Shown piece after piece: positions 17,300-25,438 of a DNA stretch of 64,000 nucleotides. The stretch is from Actinacidiphila epipremni (GTDB lineage: Bacteria > Actinomycetota > Actinomycetes > Streptomycetales > Streptomycetaceae). The notes under the pieces are model-generated. The model searched no databases. It was not told the DNA's origin and was given only the letters and a program-made list of their open reading frames with translations. The stretch lies in assembly GCF_012034175.1 (NCBI RefSeq), contig NZ_JAATEJ010000022.1, forward strand, positions 1 to 64,000. Reading direction: 5' to 3'. A program made the translations under genes and the position numbers. Position 1 is the first letter of the stretch; each line of letters starts with the position of its first letter.

Positions 17300-18276
17300 C
17301 TGGACTCTCCTTCCGTCGCGTCTGACTCGGGTCGGGCCCGGAATCGCCATTCCAGACGATATCGGGCGTGCAGTACGGGTTGAGTGGTCGACCAGGTGAA
17401 GACGGACATCTGGTTGTCCTCGCGCCGGCTCGGGGCGGACCTGAGAGCGGATGCCTCGGCCGTCATCGAGGTCTCCGTACCCCACACGACCGGGTCGAGC
17501 ACCGCAGGAAACGCCAGCTCGACCTCAAGGTGCTCGGTGGGCAGCCGTACCGCGCGCTGGAACCAGCGGCCCCACTTGTCGTCGCTGACGGTGTAGGCGT
17601 ACTCGATCCACACCGACTCACCCGGGTAGAGCGGGAAGCGGCCACGGTCGTTGTCGAATAACAGCCAGACTTCCTTGAAGGCGTCCCGGTCGTGCTTGGC
17701 CTGCCAGCGCATTTTCTCTCCGCGGCAGGTCGCGTCCAATGCCAATTCGTCCCAGGTCAACGGGTTGGCCCGGTAGTGCGCGTTGGAGCGCTCCGGCTCA
17801 CCGGGATAGCGGTCGACCGAGATACGGATCAGGTAGCGGGTGATGGGCTCCGAACCGGTGTTGCGCAGGAGCCGGCGCATGGTGAGCCGGTAGGAGCGGC
17901 CGTCATAGTCGAGCCGGGCGGTGTCGTGCTCCACGACGATCGCCGAACCGCCCGCGTACGGCTGCTCGTTCCGCCTCGGCGGCGAGCTCACGGCGCCGGT
18001 GGCCGCCTTGGCCCCGCGGGCTCTGGCGGTCTCGTAGTCGCGCCACCGGCGCCATATCGCCTTCCCGGCGTTCAGAGTTTCGTCCGCGCGGCGGGCGAAG
18101 TCCTCGGTCGGCTTGTGCCAGCCCGATTCGACGTGGCTGATGTACGAGGGGTGGAAGCCCATGAGTTCGGCGAGGGACTTCTTCGACATGCCGCGGACCT
18201 CGCGCCAGTAGGCGACCTCGGCCGCGAAGTCCTCGCCGGCCTGGTCCATGGTCACCGCGTCGCGCCCCGCTTCCAT
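17296..18276 (-). CDS. XRE-family helix-turn-helix protein with a C-terminal sensory domain
   Basis: A 326-aa protein. The N-terminal XRE HTH is clear (~20-55: WREVRGMSKKSLAELMGFHP, then SYISHVESGWHKPTEDF). The larger C-terminal part (~100-320) is beta-rich (YRLTMRRLLRNTGSEPITRY, VWIEYAYTVSDDKWGRWF) and resembles uncharacterised sensory domains fused to actinobacterial XRE proteins. Start ATG 18276 is chosen because GGCGGGGG lies upstream; ATG 18249 is an alternative, and the longer frame from 18684 runs through the divergent glycosyltransferase gene. It is coupled to the deformylase gene by GTGA. The 142-nt divergent region to 18419 would let it control the glycosyltransferase operon as well, by inference. 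Confidence 0.85.
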   Translation of the reverse strand: MEAGRDAVTMDQAGEDFAAEVAYWREVRGMSKKSLAELMGFHPSYISHVESGWHKPTEDFARRADETLNAGKAIWRRWRDYETARARGAKAATGAVSSPPRRNEQPYAGGSAIVVEHDTARLDYDGRSYRLTMRRLLRNTGSEPITRYLIRISVDRYPGEPERSNAHYRANPLTWDELALDATCRGEKMRWQAKHDRDAFKEVWLLFDNDRGRFPLYPGESVWIEYAYTVSDDKWGRWFQRAVRLPTEHLEVELAFPAVLDPVVWGTETSMTAEASALRSAPSRREDNQMSVFTWSTTQPVLHARYRLEWRFRARPESDATEGESR

Positions 18277-18418
18277 CGAAACCCCCGCCTGCCAGGCGAC
18301 CTGAGTACGTGAGTGAACCGTGAGTGAGGACAGTTCACCATTCCGTCGCTGCTTCCGCCGCCGGTTTCCTTCCCTCACCGGCCCGGGTCGACCCGTGGCC
18401 GACGAGAGGGGATGCGCG

Positions 18419-19573
18419 ATGCGCCTGCTGTACCTGCTCAATGTCTCCAATCCCCATCGGCTCTCCGCCGACTCCGGGTTCACGTTCGCCAACGTCCTCA
18501 CCCCGGCCTTGACCGACGCCGGAGCCGAGGTGACGGTGGCGGCGCCGGTGGCGGTCGGGGACACCCGGGTGGAATTCGAGCCCACCGTCTCTCCGACGAC
18601 GAAGTACCGGGCACGGTTCGACCCGGGGCTGAACGGACTGGTCGAGCTGATCCGCCGCACCAGGCCGGAGGTGGTGGTGGCCAACCAGATCGAGGTGGCT
18701 CCCGCCGTAAGGGCGGCCCTCCTCGAAGCCGGCAGAGACGCGCTGATCGCCGGATACTGCCACTACCTGCCGTTCTCCTTCGGCACGGACGGCCGGCTTC
18801 AGCTCGACCCGTCCCTTGACGATGGCGGGTTGGGACGCAGCGTGCTGCTCTCCTTCGTGGCAGGGCTTGCCGCCTGCGACCGGGTACTGACCCACTCCCG
18901 TACCGCCGCCACGTGGACGGTTGCCGCCGCCGCGCACGCGAGTGTGGACCTCACCGGGAAGCTGCGCATCGTGCCCGCCCCGCGCGACGAACTCCTGCTC
19001 CGCGACCCCGTGGACGCTGCGGCGCCGGACGGTCGGGCAGTCGCCGTTTACAACCACCGCCTCTACCAGCACTACGGAACCGACCGGTTCACCTCCCTGG
19101 CCGGACGCCTGGTCTCGCAAGCTCCGGTCGCCCTGATGGTGATGGACATGTTCGGCACCCGCAGCGCTGCGCGGGTCCGGCTCGATCCCAGCCCCGAGCG
19201 GTACCGTGCCGAGCTCGCCGCCTTGCCCGGGGTCGCGGTCGTCTCGGATCGCGGCAGCCGGCGCCGCTACCGCGGCCTTCTCGCCGGCGCTCGCTTCGGG
19301 ATCGCGCCTTTCCGCGTGGGCTGCCCCTGGTCGATGTCAGTCATCGACTGCGAGGCGATGGGACTCCCGGTCATGGCGCCGCGTACCGGGTGGCTCGCCG
19401 AGCACATCGACGACGACCTCCTCTTCGACACCGCCGACGAGGCCGTGGCCATCGCCACCCGGCTGGCCACTGACACGGAGTTCCACCGCGTGCACGCCAA
19501 GCGCGCGTTCGCCGCCACCGCGGACCTGGCCCCGCCGGTCGTCGCCGCCCGCTACCTGGAGGCCTTGCGATGA
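18419..19573 (+). CDS. GT-B fold glycosyltransferase
   Basis: A 384-aa protein with a GT-B (GT4-like) layout: N-terminal Rossmann start MRLLYLLNVSNPHRLSADSG with an acceptor-side Gly/Phe loop, the central linker VAVYNHRLYQHYGTDRF, and a C-terminal donor domain with PFRVGCPWSMSVIDCEAMGLPVMAP, where the acidic residues correspond to the donor-sugar EX7E-like region. ATG 18419 has GAGAGGGG upstream; frames from 18320 or 18412 are rejected. It is first of four coupled genes, its stop overlapping the next start (ATGA). Neither donor nor acceptor can be read from sequence. No membrane anchor is visible, so it should be cytosolic. Confidence 0.82.
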   Translation: MRLLYLLNVSNPHRLSADSGFTFANVLTPALTDAGAEVTVAAPVAVGDTRVEFEPTVSPTTKYRARFDPGLNGLVELIRRTRPEVVVANQIEVAPAVRAALLEAGRDALIAGYCHYLPFSFGTDGRLQLDPSLDDGGLGRSVLLSFVAGLAACDRVLTHSRTAATWTVAAAAHASVDLTGKLRIVPAPRDELLLRDPVDAAAPDGRAVAVYNHRLYQHYGTDRFTSLAGRLVSQAPVALMVMDMFGTRSAARVRLDPSPERYRAELAALPGVAVVSDRGSRRRYRGLLAGARFGIAPFRVGCPWSMSVIDCEAMGLPVMAPRTGWLAEHIDDDLLFDTADEAVAIATRLATDTEFHRVHAKRAFAATADLAPPVVAARYLEALR

Positions 19574-20280
19574 CGACGCCCTTCGATGCGGTGATGCTCT
19601 CGTACGACGAGCCCCTGGCCGACAAGCTGCACGCCCGCCTCCAGCGGGTGTTGGGCATCCCGGTGAAGCGGCTGCACGGCGTTCACGGAATGCGCCGGGC
19701 GTACCGGCTCGCTGCCGAAGTCGTCGACGCCGAGCAGTTCCTGCTGGCCGACGCCGACTTCGTCATTGCGACGGAGTTCCGCCTCCAGGCGGTGGAGCCG
19801 CTGGCGGACGGAATCTCGATGCGCGTGTGGCGCGCCCGCAATCCGCTCAACGGCCTCATCTACGGCTACGGCGGCCTCAAGCTGATCCGCCGCGCGGCCC
19901 TGCGCCAACTCGGCGCTGCCGTTGACGTACTGGCAGCGCTGCCGGGGCGTGCGGACTTCACCCCGGACATCGCCGGAACCACGCGGATCAACCAGTCGCC
20001 CTACCATGCCTGGAAAGCCGGGTTCCGCGAGTGCGCGATGCTCTCTCGCGGCAGCGAATACGGCATGGACATCGCCGAGGCTGCCGAGCGGATCGCAGCC
20101 TGGACGACCTCAAGCGGCGACGGTGAGTTCGGGCAGTTCGCGGTCGCGGGCGCTCGCGAGGGAATCGTCTTCGCCCACCAGGCGGCTCACTGCCCGGCCT
20201 TGTTCGACAAGCTCAACGACCCGGGATGGCTCCACGCCCGATTCACCGCCGGCCACGGTGAACAGGCCGTCTCCGGATGA
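19570..20280 (+). CDS. Probable GT-A type glycosyltransferase-like protein
   Basis: A 236-aa protein. LLADADFVIATEFRL at ~58-72 contains an Asp-x-Asp that would hold a metal-bound nucleotide sugar, and WRARNPLNGLIYGYGGLKLI (~95-114) resembles the acceptor-side part of small GT-A enzymes. The family is not certain. It starts in an ATGA overlap with the preceding gene and ends in an ATGA overlap with the next, so translation is coupled throughout. The C-terminal third (HAWKAGFRECAMLSRGSEYG) is unlike common enzymes I recognise. It probably acts on the same product as its neighbours. Confidence 0.65.
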   Translation: MTTPFDAVMLSYDEPLADKLHARLQRVLGIPVKRLHGVHGMRRAYRLAAEVVDAEQFLLADADFVIATEFRLQAVEPLADGISMRVWRARNPLNGLIYGYGGLKLIRRAALRQLGAAVDVLAALPGRADFTPDIAGTTRINQSPYHAWKAGFRECAMLSRGSEYGMDIAEAAERIAAWTTSSGDGEFGQFAVAGAREGIVFAHQAAHCPALFDKLNDPGWLHARFTAGHGEQAVSG

Positions 20281-21494
20281 CCGCCCCGGCTCTCGTACTC
20301 GTCGAACCGGGCGCCCACCGGGCGGGTGGACACCGCCACCGCACCCTCACGGCACTCGCCGCCTCCCACGGCAACACCGTGGTGGTCGCCCCGCGCGAAG
20401 TCGCCGCCGAGACCCGGGAGGCGCTGCGGGCGGCCGGCGCACGCACCACTCGCCCTCGCGGGGCTTTGCCCACCCTCCTTGTCGCCCTCGGCCTCGCCAC
20501 GGCAGCGACGGCAGAAGCCGCAGTGCGAGCAGTCGCCCTCAGCGGCTCGTCACCCCAGTCCGTACGACGGTTCCCGCACCAGGTGATGCTTGTCTCCCGG
20601 TGCCTGATCGAAGCCGCTTGCATCCGGACAGGCCGCCGGCTCGCGGGCCCGTCGAGCGCTGTCGTCGTACTCAGCGCCAGTGAAGCCCTGCATGGTGCAG
20701 CTGCACTGCTTGCAGGCCCGCACACCCGGTTCGTGCACGAGGTCGTCACCACGGAGGACACAGCGCTGCGGCTGGTCGGCCGCTTGGCCCGCCGCGGCGA
20801 GCGACGGGTTCAGATGCTCGCTCCTACGGAGGCGGTTCGGGACGACCTCGCGACCCGCTTCCCGCGCTTGCCGGTCCGGGTGCGGCCTTTCGCCATCGCC
20901 GACGAAGGCGATCGGCTCGCGCGCCCCGAGCGTGAGCAGGCGCGGAAAGCCCTCGGGATTCCTTCCGCTGCGGCGGTGGTGTGCCTGGTGGGCGGTTGGT
21001 GGCCGTACAAGGACTTCGCTGTCGTCGAGACGGCCCTCGCGCAGTTGGACGTCCCCGTGCATGTGGTCGTTGCCGGGGCCCCGCTCCACACCTCCGTGCT
21101 CGATCGGTGGTTTCTCCTCCCCCGTGTACGACTTCACGTCGTTCCCGGGCCGGTGAGCGAACCGGACATCCGGGCTGTATATGCCGCCTCCGACGCCGCG
21201 CTCGTGACCCGACGCCCCGGCACCGAAAAGGAATCGGGGCTTGTCGTCGATGCACTCCGCCTCGGCGTGCCGCTCATCGTCTCCGACCACGACGCTGCTC
21301 TCGCCGCGGCCCTGGCCGGACGCGGCTGGGCTCGCGTCTTCCGGTCCGGCGACGGTGCCGCCCTGGCCAGAGCGCTGAACGGCCTGGCGCGGTCCCCGCT
21401 CCCACGACCGCCAAGGCGCGGCGGCGCCGAGTTCGGCGTGCCCACGTCCGTCGAGCAGGTCCGTTTCCTCACCTTGCCCGAGGAGTTGCGCTGA
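20277..21494 (+). CDS. Second GT-B (GT4-like) glycosyltransferase
   Basis: A 405-aa protein. The N-terminal domain begins APALVLVEPGAHRAGGHRHR, a Gly-rich loop following the first strand. The C-terminal domain has VVCLVGGWWPYKDFAVVETAL, VVVAGAPL, YAASDAALVTRRPGTEKESG and LVVDALRLGVPLIVSD, the order seen in GT4 donor-binding domains, with Glu in the KESG segment at the usual place. It is coupled to its neighbours by ATGA at the start and by TGATG at the end. The N-terminal region (~60-130) is unusually Ala/Thr-rich. Substrate unknown. Confidence 0.8.
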   Translation: MTAPALVLVEPGAHRAGGHRHRTLTALAASHGNTVVVAPREVAAETREALRAAGARTTRPRGALPTLLVALGLATAATAEAAVRAVALSGSSPQSVRRFPHQVMLVSRCLIEAACIRTGRRLAGPSSAVVVLSASEALHGAAALLAGPHTRFVHEVVTTEDTALRLVGRLARRGERRVQMLAPTEAVRDDLATRFPRLPVRVRPFAIADEGDRLARPEREQARKALGIPSAAAVVCLVGGWWPYKDFAVVETALAQLDVPVHVVVAGAPLHTSVLDRWFLLPRVRLHVVPGPVSEPDIRAVYAASDAALVTRRPGTEKESGLVVDALRLGVPLIVSDHDAALAAALAGRGWARVFRSGDGAALARALNGLARSPLPRPPRRGGAEFGVPTSVEQVRFLTLPEELR

Positions 21495-22393
21495 TGTTCG
21501 TCCCACCTGTGCTGATCGCCGTCATCGGTCCCGTCGAGCCTGCCCTGCTGACCGCATGGGTCGCGCACTACCGCAGCCTCGGCATAGCGCGCTTCCACCT
21601 GGCCTTCCACTTCCCCGACCACGTCGCTCCCGACCGGCGCCGCCGTGTGCTGGCCACAAGCCACGACCTCGGTATCGGCCCGGAGGCAATCAGCACCGGG
21701 CCATGGCACGAACACACCAACACCGACCTGCGAAATGCACTGCGCGAACGGGCGGGGACGGGCTGGCATCTGCTCGCCGACTCCGACGAATTCCAGTCCT
21801 ACTCCGCCCCGATGGCCGAGCTGATCGCCGCGGCGGAACTGTCGGGTACCGGAACGGTGGGCGGCTTGATGCTCGACCGCGTAGCCTCCGACGGTGCCTT
21901 GGCGGGCTTCGACGCCGAGCAGGAGCTCGACACGGTCTACCCGCTCGGCGGCTTCCTCACCCACCGGCTGCTCCGAGGTGATCCACGCAAGATCGTCCTG
22001 GCTCACTCCGGTGTCCCGGTCGCATCGGGCAACCACCGCGCCGAAGGACATCGTCCCGTCAACCGGCCGCCCGTCCTCGTGCACCACTTCAAGTGGCGCT
22101 CGGGCGTGCAGGATGACGTTGCACGGCGGGCCGCCTATTCCGCCGACGGCACATGGCGGGCCTCTTCGCCGGCGCGGCTCAGCGAGGCCCGGCGTCTGCT
22201 GGACCACCTGCGACGCCACGACGGCCGGATCGCCGTCGACTCCACCGACATGATCTTCCGGCCGGTATCGCTGGTCGCCGTGCCCTCGTGGTGGTCGGGC
22301 GAGGCCACGCGCCTGGTGGACGCCTGGCGGCCTCCGTCGCCTCCAGCCGATCAGAGCCCGTCTGCTTCGACGATCTCCTCGCCCTCGTCGTGA
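21494..22393 (+). CDS. GT2/GT92-like glycosyltransferase
   Basis: A 299-aa protein that starts with the pattern of GT-A family 2/92 enzymes acting after LLTAWVAHYRSLGIARFHLAF, followed by WHLLADSDEFQSYSAP at ~91-106 (Asp-x-Asp-Glu-Phe, the metal/nucleotide-sugar site) and VHHFKWRSGVQDDV at ~195-208. ATG 21494 shares one base with the preceding TGA. The last ~14 codons overlap the 3' end of the minus-strand kinase gene at 22351. It closes the four-gene glycosyltransferase operon. The Ser/Pro-rich tail looks disordered. Confidence 0.82.
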   Translation: MFVPPVLIAVIGPVEPALLTAWVAHYRSLGIARFHLAFHFPDHVAPDRRRRVLATSHDLGIGPEAISTGPWHEHTNTDLRNALRERAGTGWHLLADSDEFQSYSAPMAELIAAAELSGTGTVGGLMLDRVASDGALAGFDAEQELDTVYPLGGFLTHRLLRGDPRKIVLAHSGVPVASGNHRAEGHRPVNRPPVLVHHFKWRSGVQDDVARRAAYSADGTWRASSPARLSEARRLLDHLRRHDGRIAVDSTDMIFRPVSLVAVPSWWSGEATRLVDAWRPPSPPADQSPSASTISSPSS

Positions 22394-22887
22394 GGGGGCT
22401 CGAACCGGGCGTAGAAGTCGTCGAGCGCCGCCTCCGTGACGGTCAGCGCGTTGGCGTCGCTTCGCCGGTTGCGTTCTTGGAGACGGCGCAGCAGTTCCTC
22501 CCGCGGCACGGGAAAGTACAGCAAACGCCATCGACCGCCGGCTTCCTCGACGAGTTTCTTCCACTCGTCCCTCGCCGCGCGTGTCCACAGACCATGGTCA
22601 AGGACGACGTCACAGCCGGCCGCGATCAGCTCGACCAGACGCTCGCGCACCTCGGCGACCACCGGGGCTTCCAGCGCGAAGTAGTCCCGCTCCGGGTAGT
22701 CCACACCGTATCGGCCGTGGCGGGCATGAAGCAGCTCGTCCACGGAGAGGCGTACCGCCCCAGTCGTTTCCAGACGCTGAGTCGCGTACGTGGTCTTGCC
22801 CGATCCGGTCAGCCCGACCAGCAGGAATACCACCGGTCGACGGTCGTGACTGCCACCGGCGAGCCGGCGCGGTGCCGCGGCCACCAC
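22351..22887 (-). CDS. P-loop kinase (AAA_33/PNK-zeta-like)
   Basis: A 178-aa protein with Walker A VGLTGSGKTT near the N-terminus, VRLSVDELLHARHGRYG (substrate-side Asp), VVLDHGLWTRAARDEWKKL and YFPVPREELLRRLQERN, typical of the small polynucleotide-kinase/zeta-toxin-like P-loop kinases. I prefer GTG 22887 because GAGGAGG lies five nt upstream; a longer frame begins at 22938. It runs against the glycosyltransferase operon and overlaps the last of those genes by 43 nt. The substrate may be a nucleotide, a sugar or an aminoglycoside-type alcohol; the sequence does not decide. Association with the sugar cluster is positional only. Confidence 0.8.
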   Translation of the reverse strand: MVAAAPRRLAGGSHDRRPVVFLLVGLTGSGKTTYATQRLETTGAVRLSVDELLHARHGRYGVDYPERDYFALEAPVVAEVRERLVELIAAGCDVVLDHGLWTRAARDEWKKLVEEAGGRWRLLYFPVPREELLRRLQERNRRSDANALTVTEAALDDFYARFEPPHDEGEEIVEADGL

Positions 22888-22994
22888 ATGTGCCTCCTCT
22901 TCCACCTGCAAGAACGGCTTCCTCGGCCAGCCTGCCACTCATGGACATCCGATGCGGTCGGACAGGCCGCGCCCTCGCTCTCCGGAGGTCAACC

Positions 22995-23897
22995 GTGATC
23001 CCTGCACCGCTGCTGCGGCTCCTGCGCTGCTATGTGCGCTACGTGCCCGGCCCGTTCGGCAAGCCGCAGCTGGCGGAACACCTGAGCGACTACCTCAAAC
23101 ACCATCCGCTCGCTGTGACCGCGCGCACCCGCGACGGGTCGGTCTACCCCGTGGTCACCAGCGATGTCATCCAGCGCTATCAGTGGTTGTTCGGGGTCTG
23201 GGAGCCCCACCTGACCGCTTGGATGCGCTCCCGTCTCACTCCCGGCGACGTGGTGATCGACGTGGGCGCGCACACCGGCTACTTCACGCTGCTGGCCTCT
23301 CGCCTTGTCGGCCCCACTGGCTCCGTCATCGCGATCGAGCCCTCGCCGGCCTTCCACTCGGCGCTGAAGGCGAATCTCGCGGCCAATGGGTGCAACAACG
23401 TCCGCACGATCAACGCCGCCGTCTCCGACACCCACCGGCGGATGACGTTCTACCTGGAGCGCGCCACGAACCTCGGCGGCACCACGGCCGTCCGCCCCCG
23501 TTCCGTGACGGCTACGTTCGAAGCCGACGCCGCCCCGCTCCCGACGCTTCTCACTGCGAGCGAGCTCGCAGCGGCCCGCGTGATCAAGGTTGACGCAGAA
23601 GGCGGCGAGGCCGGAGTCGTACAGGGCCTCGCTCCCGTCCTCGGCCTGCTCCGCCACGACGCGGAACTGGTCATCGAGGTCTCGCCCGGACTGCTCGCCA
23701 AGCAGAACCGGAGCGTCGACGAAGTCCTCGCGCCGCTACACAGGCACGGCTTCCAGCCCCACCGGCTGGCCAACGACTACGCCGCCTCCAGCTACCCCGC
23801 CGCTCTACGCCGACCTGCGTCTCCGGCTCGGTGGCACGGCCCCATCACGGAGATGAGCGACCTGGTCTTCAGCCGGAGCACAGGACACCGTCCATGA
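22995..23897 (+). CDS. FkbM-family SAM-dependent methyltransferase
   Basis: A 300-aa protein. The SAM-binding motif I is VVIDVGAHTGYFTLLASRL (~90-108), motif II VIAIEPSPAFHSALKANL, and IKVDAEGGEAGVVQGL at ~199-214 is the FkbM family hallmark. FkbM enzymes O-methylate sugars or polyketide oxygens. GTG 22995 is chosen for the CGGAGG upstream; an ATG at 22941 is less well placed. It is separated from the glycosyltransferase operon by the minus-strand kinase gene, but a sugar O-methyltransferase fits a glycan or glycoside pathway. The 3' end converges with the DUF397 gene at 23934. Confidence 0.88.
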   Translation: MIPAPLLRLLRCYVRYVPGPFGKPQLAEHLSDYLKHHPLAVTARTRDGSVYPVVTSDVIQRYQWLFGVWEPHLTAWMRSRLTPGDVVIDVGAHTGYFTLLASRLVGPTGSVIAIEPSPAFHSALKANLAANGCNNVRTINAAVSDTHRRMTFYLERATNLGGTTAVRPRSVTATFEADAAPLPTLLTASELAAARVIKVDAEGGEAGVVQGLAPVLGLLRHDAELVIEVSPGLLAKQNRSVDEVLAPLHRHGFQPHRLANDYAASSYPAALRRPASPARWHGPITEMSDLVFSRSTGHRP

Positions 23898-23933
23898 GCA
23901 GCGCGCCGCACCGGGAGCAATATGACCCGGCGG

Positions 23934-24287
23934 CTAGAAGCCGGCGGCTGCAAGCTGCGGTTCCCGCTTGAGCACGCCGTCCAGGAAGAAGAGCCACTCG
24001 CGGTGCGTGTAGTGCAGGGCAGGGAAAGCACCGCCGGTGAGAACGACGCCGTCAGCGGTGATCTCCGCCCGTATATGTGCAGAGTCACTCGGGTCGCCGG
24101 CACGCAAGCTGTCGAGGAAGGCCGCCCAGTCGCTCGGCGAGTAGAGGTGCGCAGGCCCGTCGGGGTCCTTGCTGTCGCGGACCGCGACCAAGGCGTCCGC
24201 GAGGATGGCGACCTCGACGCAGCCTTGGGCGCTCTCCGACAGTGACGCCTTGCGCCATATCGCATTGGTCAGGTCAGGGACGCTCAT
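23934..24287 (-). CDS. DUF397 domain protein
   Basis: A 117-aa protein. The start, AIWRKASLSESAQGCVEVAIL, followed by VAVRDSKDPDGPAHLYSPSDWAAFLDSL, is the DUF397 signature. These small proteins almost always lie next to XRE regulators of the Scr1/BldB-associated type in streptomycetes, and one does here 6 nt upstream, so the two are probably one operon. The C-terminal ~45 residues (ITADGVVLTGGAFPALHYTH) are an extension beyond the usual ~60-aa domain. DUF397/XRE pairs are proposed to act as toxin-antitoxin-like or developmental regulators; the function here is inferred. Confidence 0.85.
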   Translation of the reverse strand: MSVPDLTNAIWRKASLSESAQGCVEVAILADALVAVRDSKDPDGPAHLYSPSDWAAFLDSLRAGDPSDSAHIRAEITADGVVLTGGAFPALHYTHREWLFFLDGVLKREPQLAAAGF

Positions 24288-24293
24288 CGCACA

Positions 24294-25352
24294 TCACATC
24301 TCCTCGCGTACAGCCCGCAGGAACCGTACGGTCTCGGTTTCGTCCAGTGCGGCTCCGCGGAGCCGGCCGTGCAGTTGGTCAAAGCGACGGGTGTCGGCGG
24401 GCTTCTGCATGTACAGGTTGCCCCCAGGGGTGTCCAGGTAGACGACCGCCGGATCGGTGGGGTCCGGGAAGTCCAGGATCGTGAACGCTCCGTTCATCGC
24501 TCCGTGTGCTCCCTTGCTGAACGGCAGGACGTGCACTGCCACGTTGGGGACGTCGGCGCCGAACTCGATCAGCCGATCCAGCTGGGCCCGCATGACGTCC
24601 GGTCCGCCGACCTGACGCCGCAGGCTCGCCTCGTCCAGGACGACGACGAGATCGAGCGGCGATTGCTCGCGGGTCAGGACGTTCTGTCGCGTCACGTGCA
24701 GGGCGGTGAGCCTGTCGATCTCTCCTTCAGGAGCGCTTGACCAACCGGCGCGGAGGATCGCGCGGATGTAGGGCTCGGTCCGCACCAGGCTGTGCACGGA
24801 TGCGAGTGCGAAGGTACGGAGGGTCGACGCGTCCGCTTCCAGACCGAGATAGGTGTCGAGCCGCGCGGGCATGGTGTCCTCGTACTCGGTCCACCATCCC
24901 TGGTCCGGTACGTCCTTGAGGAGCCGAAGCAGGAAGTCGGAGACCTCGACGGTGGCGTTGTAGACCTCCAACAACCCCTTGAGTTCGATCTGCTGGGGCG
25001 GGCGCACACCGTTCTCGATCCGGCTGATGGTGGAATCGGAGCGCTGGATCCGCCTCCCGGCCTCCTCGATCGTCAGTCCGGAAGATTCACGGAGCTTGCG
25101 CAGTTCGCGACCGAGGCGTGGTACCGCGACCGTGCCCGCCTGGTCCGGTGGGCCTCCGCCCTGATCACGCAGGCGGTTGTCCTGACGATCGGCGGGGTGA
25201 TCGCGTGGCTCGTGGCGGAGTACGGAAACGCGCAGTGGGGCGGGCTGCTCAGCGCGTTCGGCGTCCACCACCCCGAGTAACTCGCGCAATTCGAGGCCTG
25301 ACAAGGGCCCCGGACGTGCATCGGCACGCCCGGGGCCCGTTGCCTTCGCCAC
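24294..25352 (-). CDS. Scr1-type XRE regulator (DUF5753), start uncertain
   Basis: The recognisable protein begins near residue 78 of this 352-aa frame: VPRLGRELRKLRESSG, then an XRE HTH (LTIEEAGRRIQRSDSTISRI, ~92-111), and a DUF5753-type domain (SLVRTEPYIRAILRAG, NVAVHVLPFSKGAHGAMNGAF, VVYLDTPGGNLYMQKP). Such proteins pair with DUF397 proteins, as here. No ATG, GTG or TTG lies close to the HTH. GTG 25352 has a good GGAGGTG upstream, but then the first ~77 codons are low-complexity and cover a 15-bp hairpin (25305-25338). Alternatives are GTG codons at 25268/25271 or an unusual start. The true gene may be shorter, ending near 25130. Confidence 0.72.
   Translation of the reverse strand: MAKATGPGRADARPGPLSGLELRELLGVVDAERAEQPAPLRVSVLRHEPRDHPADRQDNRLRDQGGGPPDQAGTVAVPRLGRELRKLRESSGLTIEEAGRRIQRSDSTISRIENGVRPPQQIELKGLLEVYNATVEVSDFLLRLLKDVPDQGWWTEYEDTMPARLDTYLGLEADASTLRTFALASVHSLVRTEPYIRAILRAGWSSAPEGEIDRLTALHVTRQNVLTREQSPLDLVVVLDEASLRRQVGGPDVMRAQLDRLIEFGADVPNVAVHVLPFSKGAHGAMNGAFTILDFPDPTDPAVVYLDTPGGNLYMQKPADTRRFDQLHGRLRGAALDETETVRFLRAVREEM
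25305..25338. terminator. Strong 15-bp hairpin, terminator-like
   Basis: GGGCCCCGGACGTGC (25305-25319) and GCACGCCCGGGGCCC (25324-25338) form a 15-bp stem with one mismatch and a 4-nt loop; no T-run follows. It lies 25 nt after the stop of a plus-strand open frame (25280) and upstream of the plus-strand gene at 25439. It may insulate that gene or terminate transcription entering from either side. Confidence 0.55.
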
Positions 25353-25363
25353 CTCTGCACCTC

Positions 25364-25397
25364 CGTGCCCCCGTCCAGCTCCCCTGGCGGGGGCACG
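25364..25397. terminator. Second hairpin upstream of the 25439 gene
   Basis: CGTGCCCCCG (25364-25373) and CGGGGGCACG (25388-25397) form a perfect 10-bp stem with a 14-nt loop. Together with the hairpin at 25305 it makes a tandem structured region directly before GTG 25439, suggesting transcription insulation or an mRNA leader structure. Confidence 0.45.
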
Positions 25398-25438
25398 GGC
25401 CCACCATGTCGCCCCTCAGCCAAGAAGGGAGTTTCGCA

